A DNA stretch of 64,000 bases from Allolobophora icterica (GCA_963556255.1 OY744615.1:19670815-19734814), one strand, 5' to 3'. Positions 36,301-49,216 are shown, counted from the first letter of the stretch. Numbers and translations: made by a program. Notes: generated by a model not told the origin, from the letters alone.

Positions 36301-36847
36301 GCAGGGCGGATGAGAGGAAGCGGAGAGCGAGAGATGGATAGGAGAACACAGCTATGCCACTGAGGCAGATAAACCATCGTAGACGCCACCGTCATCGTCC
36401 TCTTTCTATCCATTGGAGAAATTGCGTCGCTCGTTTATACGAGGCCGTTGGGCAGCTGGACCCATTCATTTCATCGCATTGCAAGCATGTCGTCTGAATT
36501 TGTCTGCAGTAAGAGTTAACATATACAGTGAAACCTCGATTCAACGATTGCTCTCGCAAAAATGTACGATGTCTCGCAATATAGGCTACCAGAGGCTACA
36601 TCAGTGTAGCGAAACCTTGAACATGTCTTTATTGATATGATGTAATACACTCATCTATCTCTGGCACGAAATCTAATAACTATTAGAAACATAGGCTACA
36701 GACAGGTCCTTGCATTGTACACATTGTGAATTTGTGTGTATGCGGATTTGTGTGCACAGTAATTGTGTACAGTTAAACTTCGGTGAAACGACTCCATCAT
36801 GGGCAGTTGTAGTTAATCATTACATGAAATTACACGTTTCCTGTGTC
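36301..36847. other. Interval with CAGTGAAACCTC-type words
   Basis: CAGTGAAACCTCGATTCAACG at about 36528 and CAGTTAAACTTCGGTGAAACG at about 36768 resemble each other and later GCAGTTAAACTTAGGTGGAA at 37049. They resemble Tc1/pogo-superfamily termini, but no pair of ends was found. Confidence 0.35.
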
Positions 36848-37019
36848 CAGGGGCGTCTATCCCCCCTAAGTCATTGGAGCAACGTCCCTTTTCCCCTTTT
36901 CTTCCACCCTCCCTGTTCCTTCTCCCCCTTAAAATTGTGGCTCACACACTGACAGATCCCCCCCCCCATTTCTTGGATGGAGCATTTGCTCCAAGGTTTC
37001 TATGGTGTAGACGCTCCTG
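36848..37019. mobile_element. hAT MITE, 172 bp (family X)
   Basis: The ends are CAGGGGCGTCTATCCCC and GGTGTAGACGCTCCTG. The flanks CCTGTGTC and CCTGTATA agree at 6 of 8. The interior includes GGATGGAGCATTTGCTCCAA. A second copy of the family lies at 37785-38139. Confidence 0.82.
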
Positions 37020-37784
37020 CCTGTATAGGTCTATAGTGCAACTATGCAGTTAAACTTAGGTGGAATGACTCCATTGGGCAGTTGTGATCTAGGAGTCTTC
37101 TGAATTTATATCTGAGTCTAGACTTTAGAGACTTTGGAGACTATTATGTCGTCAGACTTCGATTAAATTACTCGGTTGAGTAGTTGCAACCGATTATTCC
37201 ATCTCTGTGAATTCATGCCTAAATAGCCCGGTGAACAGTCACCAAAACGTCTAATGAAACTTAGGAAGATAGTGAACATCGGCATGTGCTCCCACTGGGC
37301 AGAAACGTCATGGTAAACAAGATATATACTTGGCCACATGATTTAGGCTGACTTTTATGACTGGCATTTGGTTACAGAGGCTGTTGTCATCATATAACAG
37401 ACAAGAACGCGTTTTGTTCTGGTGTCATATGACGACGAGCGCGGGATAATTGTTTTGACGTCGTCTTTCTATTCGGCGTTTAATGGAGTCCTTGTGCAGC
37501 GAGGCTGTATATAACCATTGAGGTTAGGTTACATATAAACACTTAAATGCATAGCTCGTTGTATATAACATTGCTACATCGCCTGTATTATAAGCTCTTT
37601 TGAAATGGAGTCAACTGACTTAGAATGTACATGAGCGAGATTGATACTTAACATAGAAACGAAAGCGCCGCTGGGTAGACACATGTTTTCTTTTAGAGAA
37701 GCCATATTTATGTACACGATTACGATCATATATGTATAGGCTATGTGTATCACATTACATTACTGATGCGTTGATTGACAGGAC
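37020..37784. other. Unassigned interval
   Basis: No gene recognised. It includes further GAAACTTAGG-type words as in 36301-36847. Confidence 0.35.
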
Positions 37785-38139
37785 CAGGGGCGTCTATCCC
37801 CCCTAAGTCATTGGAGCAACGTCCCTTTCCCCCCTCTTCTTCCTCCCCGTTCCTTCGCCCCCCCCCTAAAATGGTGGCACACACAGTGACATATCTCCCC
37901 CCTTATTTCTTGGATGGAGCATTTGCTCCAAGCTTTCTATTTATTCCGGATATTTCTATAGCGCCTCTGGAAGTCAACTACTACTCAGAGGCGCTCCCGA
38001 CTACAGCATTTGATACTGTGCCGGAATTTTCACGCCGAAGCGCCACGAGCAATTGCGAGTGAAGGACTTGCCCAAGGTCCGTAAGCAGCGGCTAGAGTGG
38101 GATTTGAACCTGCAACCTTCTATGGCGTAGACGCCCCTG
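37785..38139. mobile_element. hAT MITE (family X) split by a SINE, exact 8-bp TSD
   Basis: The ends are CAGGGGCGTCTATCCCC and GGCGTAGACGCCCCTG. GACAGGAC flanks both sides (37777-37784 and 38140-38147). Without the inserted SINE the element would be about 172 bp, the same as the copy at 36848. Confidence 0.93.
37941..38117 (-). mobile_element. SINE family 1 inserted in a MITE, 6-bp TSD
   Basis: Reverse-orientation copy of the SINE at 3769-4027, retaining the B box (GGTTCAAATCC on the minus strand) and body but lacking the front of the tRNA head. TTCTAT occurs on both sides (37935-37940 and 38118-38123), which gives exact boundaries and shows it inserted after the MITE. Confidence 0.9.
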
Positions 38140-39143
38140 GACAGGACTAAGGACGTGGCCCGTGTATGCTATAGGCTGATTGTATTATTTTACCCTACGG
38201 CTTTGTTTCACTCAATCCCTGAGCTGGGACGATTGTTTCTCTGGCCGCTGGGCTTCTTGCATTCATTATTAACCGAACTTTCAGTGTATTGAAGACATGT
38301 AAGAAAATCCACGCATTAACATGATCACTGTAGAAACCACGATATTGCTGCATTCTACAGGGGTACATCTGCAGCGTAGGACTTTTATGGCCACAGTAAG
38401 TGTGTTCGTTTTTTGACCACACCCGACAGCAGACGACACAACGCACGCATCGTTAGCTGTATACGGACGATGCCAAATTCATGAAGGCAGCCGACGTTCC
38501 GCATCAGATTCTGCTTTTGAAGGATGCGGCTGCAGAGGCAGAAGGAAGTCGTCCGTCGTCGAAGTATACACTGGCAATACAGTCAATGTAACTCGATTTC
38601 ATAAGCGTTTTGTTTGAAGCGACAGTTCACGGTCAGATGCGGTTGCTAGCTCATCTATCGGGACATCGCTTTGAAGTTGTCTATACGAAATATGATGAGG
38701 ATGACGTTAGGACAAAAGGTCATAGGATAGCGTTCGTCCATAGATATAGTGTGACAGTGGGACTGTATTATAGTTCAGGAAACACAGAGACAACTCTGTG
38801 ATTGTAAGGACTGCTAACGAAAAGCTTCAAAACAGTGAAAGCTTCGATTTGGACAGTGGAGTAGGACTACTTGGATAATAGTAACAAAGAAATACGGTAG
38901 GCATTGGTTAATCTGTAGGCCTACCAATTTTTTGGCTGGCAGTTGCTTTGTGTAACTTACATAATTCGTCAACTGTCATAAGCTACTTGGACGTAAAGAA
39001 TCAACTTTCAATTGCCTAATTTTCCTGATGAAGCAAATGATTCATTCATCCACAAGAACAAGAATCATAAGCGCTGCGTGCTTATAATAATTATTATAAA
39101 ACGACTGTTACACAGATCGTCTGCTGCTCGGGATAGCGTAATC
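38140..39143. other. Upstream region of the GPCR gene
   Basis: No domain recognised. The TTG-started extension of the GPCR frame (39012-39143) encodes a basic stretch and IIIII, unlike a receptor N-terminus, so I treat it as 5' UTR. No clear TATA box. Confidence 0.4.
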
Positions 39144-40295
39144 ATGACGTGTGCGTTTGTCATAAACGTAAACGACACTACTGCGCCACTGGACACGGCT
39201 CGAAACCAGAACAACTCCGGACCAATCGCCTTCGAAGGCCTACAACGCATGCGCTTCTACATAAATGACGTCATCACTCCTGTCGTATTTCTCTTCGGCA
39301 TGATCGGCAACGTCATCAGCTTTGTCGTCCTTAGCAACAGACGTCTGTATCCAGGGAGACGACAGACGATGCTGGAGAGATCCGCCATCTTTGGACTGAA
39401 GATACTCGCTCTGTCTGACTTTTCATTTTGTGCGATTGGTCTGCCGGCGCCCTTTCTAAGGAACTACCCCGGAATGCCAGCCGACGGACCGTGGGTCATC
39501 TTGGGGGCCTACTACCTGGCCCACAGAGGGGCCTTCCTCAATCTCTTCCTCTTCACCAGTACATGGCTGATTGTCCTCGTTTCTGCCGAAAGGTATCTGG
39601 TCGTCTGCCACCCCTTCCGATCGGCCAGTATGATTCACATCCGAAGAACAGCCGTCGCTTACGTCACCGTATTTGTCGTGTCGCTCTTGGTTAACCTCCC
39701 GCTCTTCCTGAAATTCTCGATCCATCGCGTGCCCTGCAGCGTAGGGTGTGCCTGCTATTACCCTCAGCCGTCTTTCTTCTTCGCCAATCCTCTCTTCGTC
39801 CAGGCACACAAGATCGTCTGGTTCACCATCGGGACCTTCATCCCTCTGCTGCTTATTCTGACCTGCAATGGGTTCCTCGTTCGAGAGCTCCTGCGGTCTC
39901 GCAAGGCCGCTGCTAAAGAAAAGCGCCCGCCAGATCCCACATCCGACGAGTCCTTGACCTTGCGCCTCACGGTGACCTTGACTGCAATTGTCGTCTGCTT
40001 TTTTGTCTTCGTCTGTCCGTCGATTGTGCTGCAGTTCATCCGGTTTCATGACTACTATGACATCATTTCCGGCGTACCTTCCCGCTTGACAAGCGGAACC
40101 GGATACACGCAGATCTGCTTTCAGATGGCCATATCGATCACGAATCTAACCCAGGCGTTAAAGTTCTCGTCGAACTTCCTTCTCTACTGCGCAATCAACA
40201 AAACCTTCCGCCGGACGCTCAGCGGATTACTACGCTGCTATTGTTGTAGGAAGGAACAAACGCCGACAGAATACGAAATGGGGGCAATGGTTTGA
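39144..40295 (+). CDS. Intronless class A (rhodopsin-family) GPCR, neuropeptide-receptor-like
   Basis: The protein has 383 residues, starting at the ATG before CAFVINVNDTT, which gives an extracellular N-terminus with N-glycosylation sequons NDT and NNS. Seven membrane segments can be placed: TM1 about 40-64 (GN at 55-56), TM2 81-105 (LALSD 88-92), TM3 125-150, TM4 168-190, TM5 222-247, TM6 273-298 (CP at 291-292 in the toggle position), TM7 325-350 (NFLLY 344-348 replacing NPxxY). The TM3 end is ERY (149-151). A CYCC cluster at 365-368 could be palmitoylated. TM3 lacks the usual cysteine near its top, while extracellular loop 2 has C198, C202 and C204. Overall it is like FMRFamide- or GPR139/142-type receptors, but the ligand is unknown. 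A plasma-membrane G-protein receptor is the expected role. Confidence 0.9.
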   Translation: MTCAFVINVNDTTAPLDTARNQNNSGPIAFEGLQRMRFYINDVITPVVFLFGMIGNVISFVVLSNRRLYPGRRQTMLERSAIFGLKILALSDFSFCAIGLPAPFLRNYPGMPADGPWVILGAYYLAHRGAFLNLFLFTSTWLIVLVSAERYLVVCHPFRSASMIHIRRTAVAYVTVFVVSLLVNLPLFLKFSIHRVPCSVGCACYYPQPSFFFANPLFVQAHKIVWFTIGTFIPLLLILTCNGFLVRELLRSRKAAAKEKRPPDPTSDESLTLRLTVTLTAIVVCFFVFVCPSIVLQFIRFHDYYDIISGVPSRLTSGTGYTQICFQMAISITNLTQALKFSSNFLLYCAINKTFRRTLSGLLRCYCCRKEQTPTEYEMGAMV

Positions 40296-40892
40296 ACTGC
40301 AGGAAGTTCGCACAGAGATTCAGATTATTCAGACGTCATAGACTCATAAAAGCAATCAGACGAGAGAATTAGATGTCGGACTATGCCGATGAAAACGCGG
40401 TTTCGAAACCAAGGGCGTCACGCGAACTGGCTGTTATTAGAGCCACGTCTACGTAGACCCTATTGTGTAGTGATCGATGAATATTTTAGTTTAACGGTCC
40501 ATACACCGTTTGAGCTGTCCAGATTGTCCGCTTTGTGCATATTTTGCCTGCACTCAGCATGAAAAGCAACTATAGAAATTTGTATCACGTGCCTTCTAAG
40601 GGCTGTAGAAGGCACGTGACAATAACTGCCAGAATTTCTAACCATACTGTTGGGTCATCGTCACAATGCCATGACACTCGCGCAAAAATGAACCCGAAAT
40701 TCCAAATCGGTTATAATAGCTGCAAAATCTGACGTGTGTCATATGACAACCTGCCCGTATAACGTTTAAAATGAGTGCAGGGACAATGACCTTTGCATGT
40801 AAATTACGCACCGTTAGTCTACATATTGTACAGTCATTTAGAAACAAAAGGTGTACAAAACCGAAGCTGCTGATGTCAATGTTATATCTATT
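40296..40892. other. 3' flank of the GPCR gene
   Basis: No other gene. It contains the short perfect hairpin at 40585-40619. Confidence 0.4.
40585..40619. promoter_or_regulatory. Perfect 14-bp hairpin with CACGTG in each arm
   Basis: TCACGTGCCTTCTA (40585-40598) and TAGAAGGCACGTGA (40606-40619) are exact inverted copies with a 7-nt loop, 290 bp after the GPCR stop. Each arm contains an E-box CACGTG. It could be an RNA hairpin in a 3' UTR or a paired binding site. Confidence 0.5.
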
Positions 40893-40964
<72 letters not shown>

Positions 40965-40965
40965 T
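40893..40965. repeat. (CA)n-(TA)n microsatellite
   Basis: A short (AC)n run at 40893-40909 followed by (AT)n to about 40962. Confidence 0.95.
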
Positions 40966-41124
40966 ATATATATTAGCTGAAAGAATTAGGACCTATTATT
41001 GTTCTTGATGCTGCAGTGTTGTCGTTCAATTGCTGGTTATTACTATCAATTTATCATCATCAGTTACTAATCAATCCAATCATCAATCTACAGACCGTCG
41101 ATGCCCTATGGTTGCCATCATACC

Positions 41125-41400
41125 CATAGGCGTCCAGATGGGATATGGGGGCATTTGCCCCAGGATTTTGGAAATATTTTACAAAAATTAAATCTTTTGA
41201 TTATTATGATTATTACAACAGTCCCAACACGATTTTCAATGCGAAAAAACAATTAATTACTTAAGTGAACTCCTTGTTCATTGTTTATTTTTAATTTTTT
41301 ATGCAAATTTTTCTATGCGAGAACGTCATTTCCCCACCTTAAAAGTTTTTGCCCCCTACAAAAGTTTTGCCCCCTACAAAAATTTTTGCGGACGCCCATG
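41125..41400. mobile_element. hAT MITE, 276 bp, exact 8-bp TSD
   Basis: The ends are CATAGGCGTCCAGATGGG and TTTTGCGGACGCCCATG. ATCATACC flanks both sides (41117-41124 and 41401-41408). Confidence 0.9.
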
Positions 41401-41517
41401 ATCATACCCTCCATATTCTGCAGCCTTCCCATCTCATTGGAATGACCGTCGGAACTGACCGGATTGCGATTCTGTTTTGGATTACCTTCTATGTCGCCTC
41501 GTGCGCTAGAGAATATC

Positions 41518-41757
41518 TACCATCATCATCATAATCATAATCATGATCATCATCGTTATCGTGATCATAATCGTCATGATCAAGATCATAATTTATTATA
41601 ATCATAATCACAATCACGATCATAATCATCATGATCATAATTACCATGATCATAATCATCATAATCATAATGATCATCATGATCTGCATAACCATCATCA
41701 TCATCAGTAGCATCGTCGTCGTAGTCTTCGTCACCAGCGAAATCGTTATCGCAATTG

Positions 41758-41840
<83 letters not shown>

Positions 41841-41870
41841 ACAACAACAACAACAACAACATCATCATAA
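41518..41870. repeat. ATC/ATG-rich microsatellite region
   Basis: Degenerate CATCAT, GATCAT and ATAATCATAATC words to about 41720, then a pure (ATC)n of about 80 bp (41758-41840) and an (AAC)n tail. Confidence 0.95.
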
Positions 41871-42594
41871 TGAACATACCATTGTTGTTGCTGTCAAAGT
41901 ATCGTAGGCCTAGGCCTACTCAAAGATAACGAATGATAGGCCTATTGAACAGAATAAATATTTGTTTATGGCTCATTCTGTTTTTGGTTTTGGGCCATGC
42001 TTTCTTGTAGGGCCATATACATTAATTTCATATAAATCCTGATAGGATTGATTAATTACCGGCCTGGACAGAACAATATCGAGATTGTAATCTAAAACAA
42101 TTAAGCATTTATGTGGCATTCCCCTGGGTTGATGAACTCGTTTCTCAGAATAATTGTGCCACACAGACATAAATTTAAATTTAGAACTACGGTACTTCGA
42201 TGTATTTTCTAAATCACGCAGGAAGTAATGATTGCCAACAGACTTGTGAAATGGAGAAAATACACGTAGGGGCCAAGGTCTACCACTCTACTTTTAAAAT
42301 GGCGAATGAAAATGCCGGAAAGCACAAAATATTAAGTGTAAAGTAATGTAAACTCGCCTAAGAGTGTTGATAGGAAAGGGAAACGGTGTAACTTCGCTTT
42401 GTGACTGCTGAGGATTTTCTGCTGACTTCTGAAGTTTTACAATACTCGCAAAGCTGTGGCAATTAAGCCCATTTGGAGATCGAGCAGTGGAAAAACCGTC
42501 ATCGTCACAAACTTTAAGAAGTAATTAGCATATAATTAAATTCAACAAGACTAATCGACACTTGAAATGGTGGATATCTTACACAACATTCACG
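41871..42594. other. Unassigned interval
   Basis: The minus frame 41973-42170 has no recognisable domain. Nothing else seen. Confidence 0.4.
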
Positions 42595-42830
42595 GGTGCT
42601 CGATAGTGTAGAAGTTCGCATGCTGGACTGTCAATCGAGAGATCGGAGGTTTAACTCCCCGTCAGGGCAGAAATTTGGTTCAAGATTTCTGTTCTATCTG
42701 CACCCCTAGCCAACTTAGCTATAATGAGTACAATGACCTACACTGTCGGTGGGAAGAAGAGACAGCGAGGAAGAGGACTAACCACCCGCCCTAACATGAC
42801 GAGGCTAAGAAAATAAAGTCGCTAAAACTT
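42595..42830 (+). mobile_element. tRNA-derived SINE (family 3)
   Basis: A tRNA-like head with GATAGTGTAGAAGTTCGCAT (A-box region) and GGAGGTTTAACTCCC (B-box region) precedes an unrelated body ending GGCTAAGAAAATAAAGTCGC. It is degenerate relative to a functional tRNA. Confidence 0.65.
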
Positions 42831-43284
42831 CATATCCATGGATGTTTCAGGGCTAACTTAAGGGACTGTTCTTCTTCTCACTCACACACATGCACCTATA
42901 CACACCCACAACACAAATATATAAAACACACACCATACATATATATGTATGTATATATATATGTATATATATGTATATATATATACATGCATACGCCCTA
43001 TATATGAAGTGTATATTGTGCAAGTCAGTATAATATATCTACGGTTGATTAGTATGCTTTCGATGCATAGTTCGTCAGACAGATCTCGTGTACAGGACGG
43101 GAAATCAACACCGTATCCGCTATCGATCTCCTCCTGTGTCTATACTAAGCCCGGCTAATGACTTCCCGTCCGTGATTAGTATTTTAAAACGTCAGCATCA
43201 CAGTTCTAATGCACGGTCGAAGTATGGTCCATGCCTTGTGTGGCTTGAACGCTCAGACATTATAGGTGCTAGATGTGGTAGAGG
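42831..43284. other. Unassigned interval with (TA)n-rich part
   Basis: TATA/TGTA-rich words at 42930-42990. No gene recognised. Confidence 0.4.
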
Positions 43285-43708
43285 CAGAGGCGCGTTTACA
43301 CGTAGGCGCACTAGGCGCGCGCCTAGGGCCCCCAAATCTTGGAAGGCCCCCAAACGATGGAAAATATTTTTTCCAATTATAGAATTATCCAAAACAATTT
43401 GTGATAAATTTATCACAATAGTGGAGACAATTTAAGAGCTCAATTTATTCCAGAAGTAAAAATGGTCACGTATTTCGCGTTGATTGTTGATTTAACACCT
43501 GATGTCAGTTTTTTTAACTAAAAAATCATTAAATGAAAAAACTTCACATCCCTTGAAAATAGCTTCTGTAACTAATCATAGGCCTAATTACAGTGACAGT
43601 GTCAATAACACTCACAAAAACGGCTTCAAGTTCAACTCAGTCTACAAGTTCAGAAGGGCCCCAAAAATGTTTGCGCCTTGGGCCCCGTTTCCGGTAAACG
43701 CGCCTCTG
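43285..43708. mobile_element. hAT-like MITE, 424 bp
   Basis: The ends are CAGAGGCGCGTTTACACG and CGGTAAACGCGCCTCTG. The flanks GGTAGAGG and GGTATCGG agree at 6 of 8. Subterminal GGGCCCC words occur at both ends. No transposase. Confidence 0.75.
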
Positions 43709-43823
43709 GGTATCGGGCCTACACGTAAGAAAGTTAATTGTTCAATTCATAAGCTTATTTATCACCAAAATACAAGTTCATGTTACAATTTGTTATAGTA
43801 GCCTAGTAGGCCTAGTCCTTGGG

Positions 43824-44058
43824 CATAGGCGGCGATCCCGGGGGAGGGGGGGTTGAGGGGACAAGACCCCACCTTTAAGAGTGGGGGGACACACCATACA
43901 TTCGCCCCCACCCCACATTTTGAAGAAACACCAAAAAAGTGAACAGAGTTTTTCGCGCGTTTGTTTGGACCATTTTTTACCAGATCAATTCAAAACTCTT
44001 TTTTTACCAGATCAGTTCTAAAGTGTCCCCCACCTGTCAAACAAGATCGCCGCCACTG
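43824..44058. mobile_element. hAT MITE, 235 bp, exact 8-bp TSD (family Y)
   Basis: The ends are CATAGGCGGCGATCCC and AAGATCGCCGCCACTG. TCCTTGGG flanks both sides (43816-43823 and 44059-44066). It is related in its ends to the element at 59288-59802. Confidence 0.92.
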
Positions 44059-44617
44059 TCCTTGGGTGTCAAAGTTCATAATTCAGTCGCGTTTCATGCA
44101 AACATGATGCACACGGCTATTCTATTTGCGCCAACTGCATATCAAGGTTGAAGATTTGGGTGTGGGTCTGGCAGTGCGAGTTGGGCATTATTTTCATCTG
44201 CCTGTTCGATATATATACAGGGCTGTAGTCGAGGGTATACGCGGGTATACAGCGTATACTCACCTCTAAAGACCGTATACTCACCTCACAAAATATTTAT
44301 ATTTATTTATTTATATTAAAATACTGTAGCGTAGGCCTATACTCACAAAGTACTGTAGCGTATACTGATATACTCACCTCTAATTTTTTCGGAAAACTAA
44401 CTGGTAGAGTGTACTCACCTCCAGTGGCGTAGCCAGGTTTTAACACCGGGGGAGCGAGCACATAAAAAGGGCCCCATTAACAAAATAGATAATTTAAATT
44501 AATTACATTCATTATGATTATACATACGTATTTTGTTTATTAAATAGAAACACTGAAGCACCCAACAGGTGGCAAAATCAGTATGTGTAATAAATAAGTG
44601 TACTATAACATAACAGC

Positions 44618-45728
44618 CACTGGCGTAAACTTGTTCAAAATATTGGGGTGGGGGCATGGGGTCTGGACCAGAAAAACAAGTTTTTCAATTTGAAAAGTTG
44701 GGTTTTTTGTTCTTTTTTCGTTTTTATGGATTTTGTTGTTTTGGTTGTTTTTAAGATTTTAGGATTTCGGATGAAAAAAATTATGAAAAAATGATATGAA
44801 CAAGAGCTCCAACTCAGTTTTTTTAATTCAGTTGCGATTTCCGAAAATTAAAAACCATTAAATCAATGTAATTAAAATAACTTCTACAAATATAAGAAAT
44901 TTATTTTAACAAAAACAACAACAAATTTTGTGGTTTTCTTTTTCTTTTGGTTTTGTTTAAAACCAAAAACCGAAAAAACTGTTTTCCCCTCCTCACCTTT
45001 GAAATTGACAGTCAGCAAAGGCTTCCAGCTTACGTTAATGCGTATGAAATGCAGCGTTTTGTTTACATGTAAATTTGTTTCATATTGAAGATATTAAAGA
45101 TGAAAATAAATCTTAGTTTTCATTATGAATTTATGATGGTATTTCAGTTCTGTGTCTCTGTTTTTCTGTTTCTGAAGAAATTTTTCTATATTGAAACATA
45201 ATATTTTAATATTTGAAGAAATTCTCCTCTTGATTTTGGGGGGCATTGCGATTTCCGAAAATTAAAAACCATTAAATCAATGTAATTAAAATAACTTCTA
45301 CAAATATAAGAAATTTATTTTTACAAAAAACAACAACAAATTTTGTGGTTTTCTTTTTCTTTTGGTTTTGTTTAAAACCAAAAACCGAAAAAACTGTTTT
45401 CCCCTCCTCACCTTTGAAATTGACAGTCAGCAAAGGCTTCCAGCTTACGTTAATGCGTATGAAATGCAGCGTTTTGTTTACATGTAAATTTGTTTCATAT
45501 TGAAGATATTAAAGATGAAAATAAATCTTAGTTTTCATTATGAATTTATGATGGTATTTCAGTTCTGTGTCTCTGTTTTTCTGTTTCTGAAGAAATTTTT
45601 CTATATTGAAACATAATATTTTAATATTTGAAGAAATTCTCCTCTTGATTTTGGGGGGCATTGCCCCGGCTCCTCAATTATTGGGGGGGGCACGTGCCCC
45701 GGCTGACCCCCCAGAGTCTACGCCTATG
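44618..45728. mobile_element. Third-level hAT-like element, 1111 bp
   Basis: The ends are CACTGGCGTAAACTTG and AGAGTCTACGCCTATG. The flanks ATAACAGC (44610-44617) and ATAATAGC (45729-45736) agree at 7 of 8. It contains a 414-bp tandem duplication and GGGGGGGGCACGTGCCCC near its right end, as in the MITE at 25029. Confidence 0.85.
44832..45662. repeat. 414-bp tandem duplication
   Basis: Two nearly identical units (44832-45245 and 45246-45662), both beginning TTGCGATTTCCGAAAATTAA and ending in GATTTTGGGGGGCAT. One-base differences occur in the ATTTT(A)ACAAAAA stretch, so the duplication is recent. Confidence 0.95.
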
Positions 45729-45749
45729 ATAATAGCACAAGCACAAACC

Positions 45750-47060
45750 AATTACAACAGCCGTTTTCGTCTAGGCTTCATTTTAGCAAAGTTATCGATT
45801 ATTTCGTTATAATCAACTTCACTAGCGAACTGTCTTTCGATTGTAATCAAGGCTAAGCCAGACAATCTGTCCTTGCCCGTTGTAGAACGTACGTAAGATT
45901 TTATGAGTTTAAGTCGGCTAAAAGATCGTTCCGCAACAGCACTGTTATTGGGAAGATAAAAAAAAGTGGTAAAATGTGACAGGCTTGGATAAATGGAACA
46001 TGGATGATCATGAATGTTAGGCCCCTAGTACATTATTGATGGTCACGTCTTCGAATATAAAGTCATATCACTCACCTATAGTATACAATACACTCCAATC
46101 TTCCCAGCCCTCACGGTCCAACCACTCAGCTCAACTCGCCCCTCTTCTGCCCTAACACTTCCCGCCTTTCCATCACCTCATCGGTAAAATTTGCGAATTG
46201 CTCCCACCCCTCTGGAACAAACCCCCACCAGTATTACGAGAAATATCAGATCCATCCTACGAATTCACCAAAACCTCACCTCTTGCTATCTCTCCACAGG
46301 TCTTTCACTTAAAACTGAAAACACTGCTCTTTCACAAATCCTATCCCGATTAATCCTCTTCCCCTTACCTCTTTCGCCGTTTCAACCCAAAACACCACCT
46401 CCTTAGCCGCATGACTGCCTGTCTGATTGACCCCTTTCGGTCTTTATCTGGAACCGATTTCACGCCCCCAACCCTCCGCCTGACCGCCTATTGATTATGA
46501 TTTGACTGAGCGCCTGTGAAGAAGCTGGTTCCCGCAACTTCGCTTTTTAGGCGCTTAGAAACAACGAGATTACGATTACGATTTGACACTGAAATTTTTC
46601 TAATTGATAATAGGCCTACGGAGTATTTCCTTGAACATGTCTTTAAATGAAAAACCTCTTGCAGAATTTCACTTCGACCTTATTTTGATGACATCCGATT
46701 ACATGTCCGCCAAAGATTCTAATTTAGTCACTTTATCGGCATGCACATTGCTAAGATGCTAAACATCTGTGCATTTTTAGCAGAATTACCAAAACGCAAG
46801 TTACCTCTTTCAGCTAAATCATAGTTTTAACGGATTCAAATTTATTTCGCATGCTTTTCATTTCGTTTCCAAATAGTTGAATAAAATGCGAAGCTGTTAT
46901 CATATCGATGTTACTTCTCTGTAAATATGTTGATAAACTGAAAGCCTTCTCTAGCACTTTTGTCCAGAATATCAAAAGAACTAAGAATTCGAAGGTATCA
47001 AGTGTTATAAGAATACATTTTGCCTCAGCTAACTGCTTAGTAGGGCAGGTTTGAAAGAAG
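45750..47060 (-). pseudogene. hAT transposase relic in the nested element
   Basis: On the minus strand, 47040-46840 reads KQLAEAKCILITLDTFEFLV and then LQRSNIDMITASHFI and FESVKTM, matching the central region of ZMYM1-like hAT transposases. After the LINE insertion, 45950-45770 reads NNSAVAERSFSRLKLIKSYV, then RLSGLALITIERQFA, the C-terminal dimerisation domain with the conserved AERSFS motif. The N-terminal zinc finger is not recognised and the catalytic region is broken, so this copy is inactive. The two blocks confirm that one transposase gene was split by the LINE insertion. Confidence 0.82.
46083..46575 (+). pseudogene. LINE 3' end inserted in the nested hAT
   Basis: The plus-strand frame reads LEQTPTSITRNIRSILRIHQ and then LKTENTALSQILSRLILFPLP, matching the final coding block of CR1/L2-like ORF2 (LWN.LP..IR......FK..LKTHLF). 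A 3' UTR ending AGAAACAACGAGATTACGATT follows. It is 5' truncated and splits the hAT transposase. Confidence 0.7.
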
Positions 47061-47237
47061 TTAACCGTTTAAAGACAAGGTGACACATTTCTTATGTCGT
47101 CAGAACGATTGAAATAAATAAATTAGAAATTGTGAAAAGGCCCCACATTTTGGAAAATGGTCTCAGAGGGAGCGGTCGCTCCCCCTGCTCCCCTCCTGGC
47201 TACGCCTCTGCTCACCTCTAATTTGACCACTACAGCC

Positions 47238-47240
<3 letters not shown>

Positions 47241-47319
<79 letters not shown>
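47241..47319. repeat. (TA)n microsatellite
   Basis: About 79 bp of (TA)n directly adjoining the outer hAT terminus. Its left edge includes the target duplication. Confidence 0.95.

Positions 47320-49216
<1,897 letters not shown>

Larger units (their letters stand above)
44422..47210 (-). mobile_element. Second-level hAT transposon, exact 8-bp TSD
   Basis: The ends are CAGTGGCGTAGCCAGG and CCTGGCTACGCCTCTG. CTCACCTC flanks both sides (44414-44421 and 47211-47218). The minus strand carries a broken ZMYM1-like transposase. The interior is interrupted by another element (44618-45728) and by a LINE fragment (about 46083-46575). Confidence 0.93.
44218..47240. mobile_element. Outermost hAT element of a nest
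   Basis: The ends CAGGGCTGTAGTCGAGGG and GACCACTACAGCCCTG are inverted repeats. TATATATA lies on both sides (44210-44217 and 47241-47248), though the right side is inside a long (TA)n tract. Only about 235 bp belong to this element; the rest is the insertion at 44422-47210. Its body repeats the phrase GTATACTCACCTC. Confidence 0.78.

Noticed and set aside
39456..40049. 197-codon antisense frame opposite the GPCR
   Set aside because: It lacks any domain and mirrors the receptor coding sequence.
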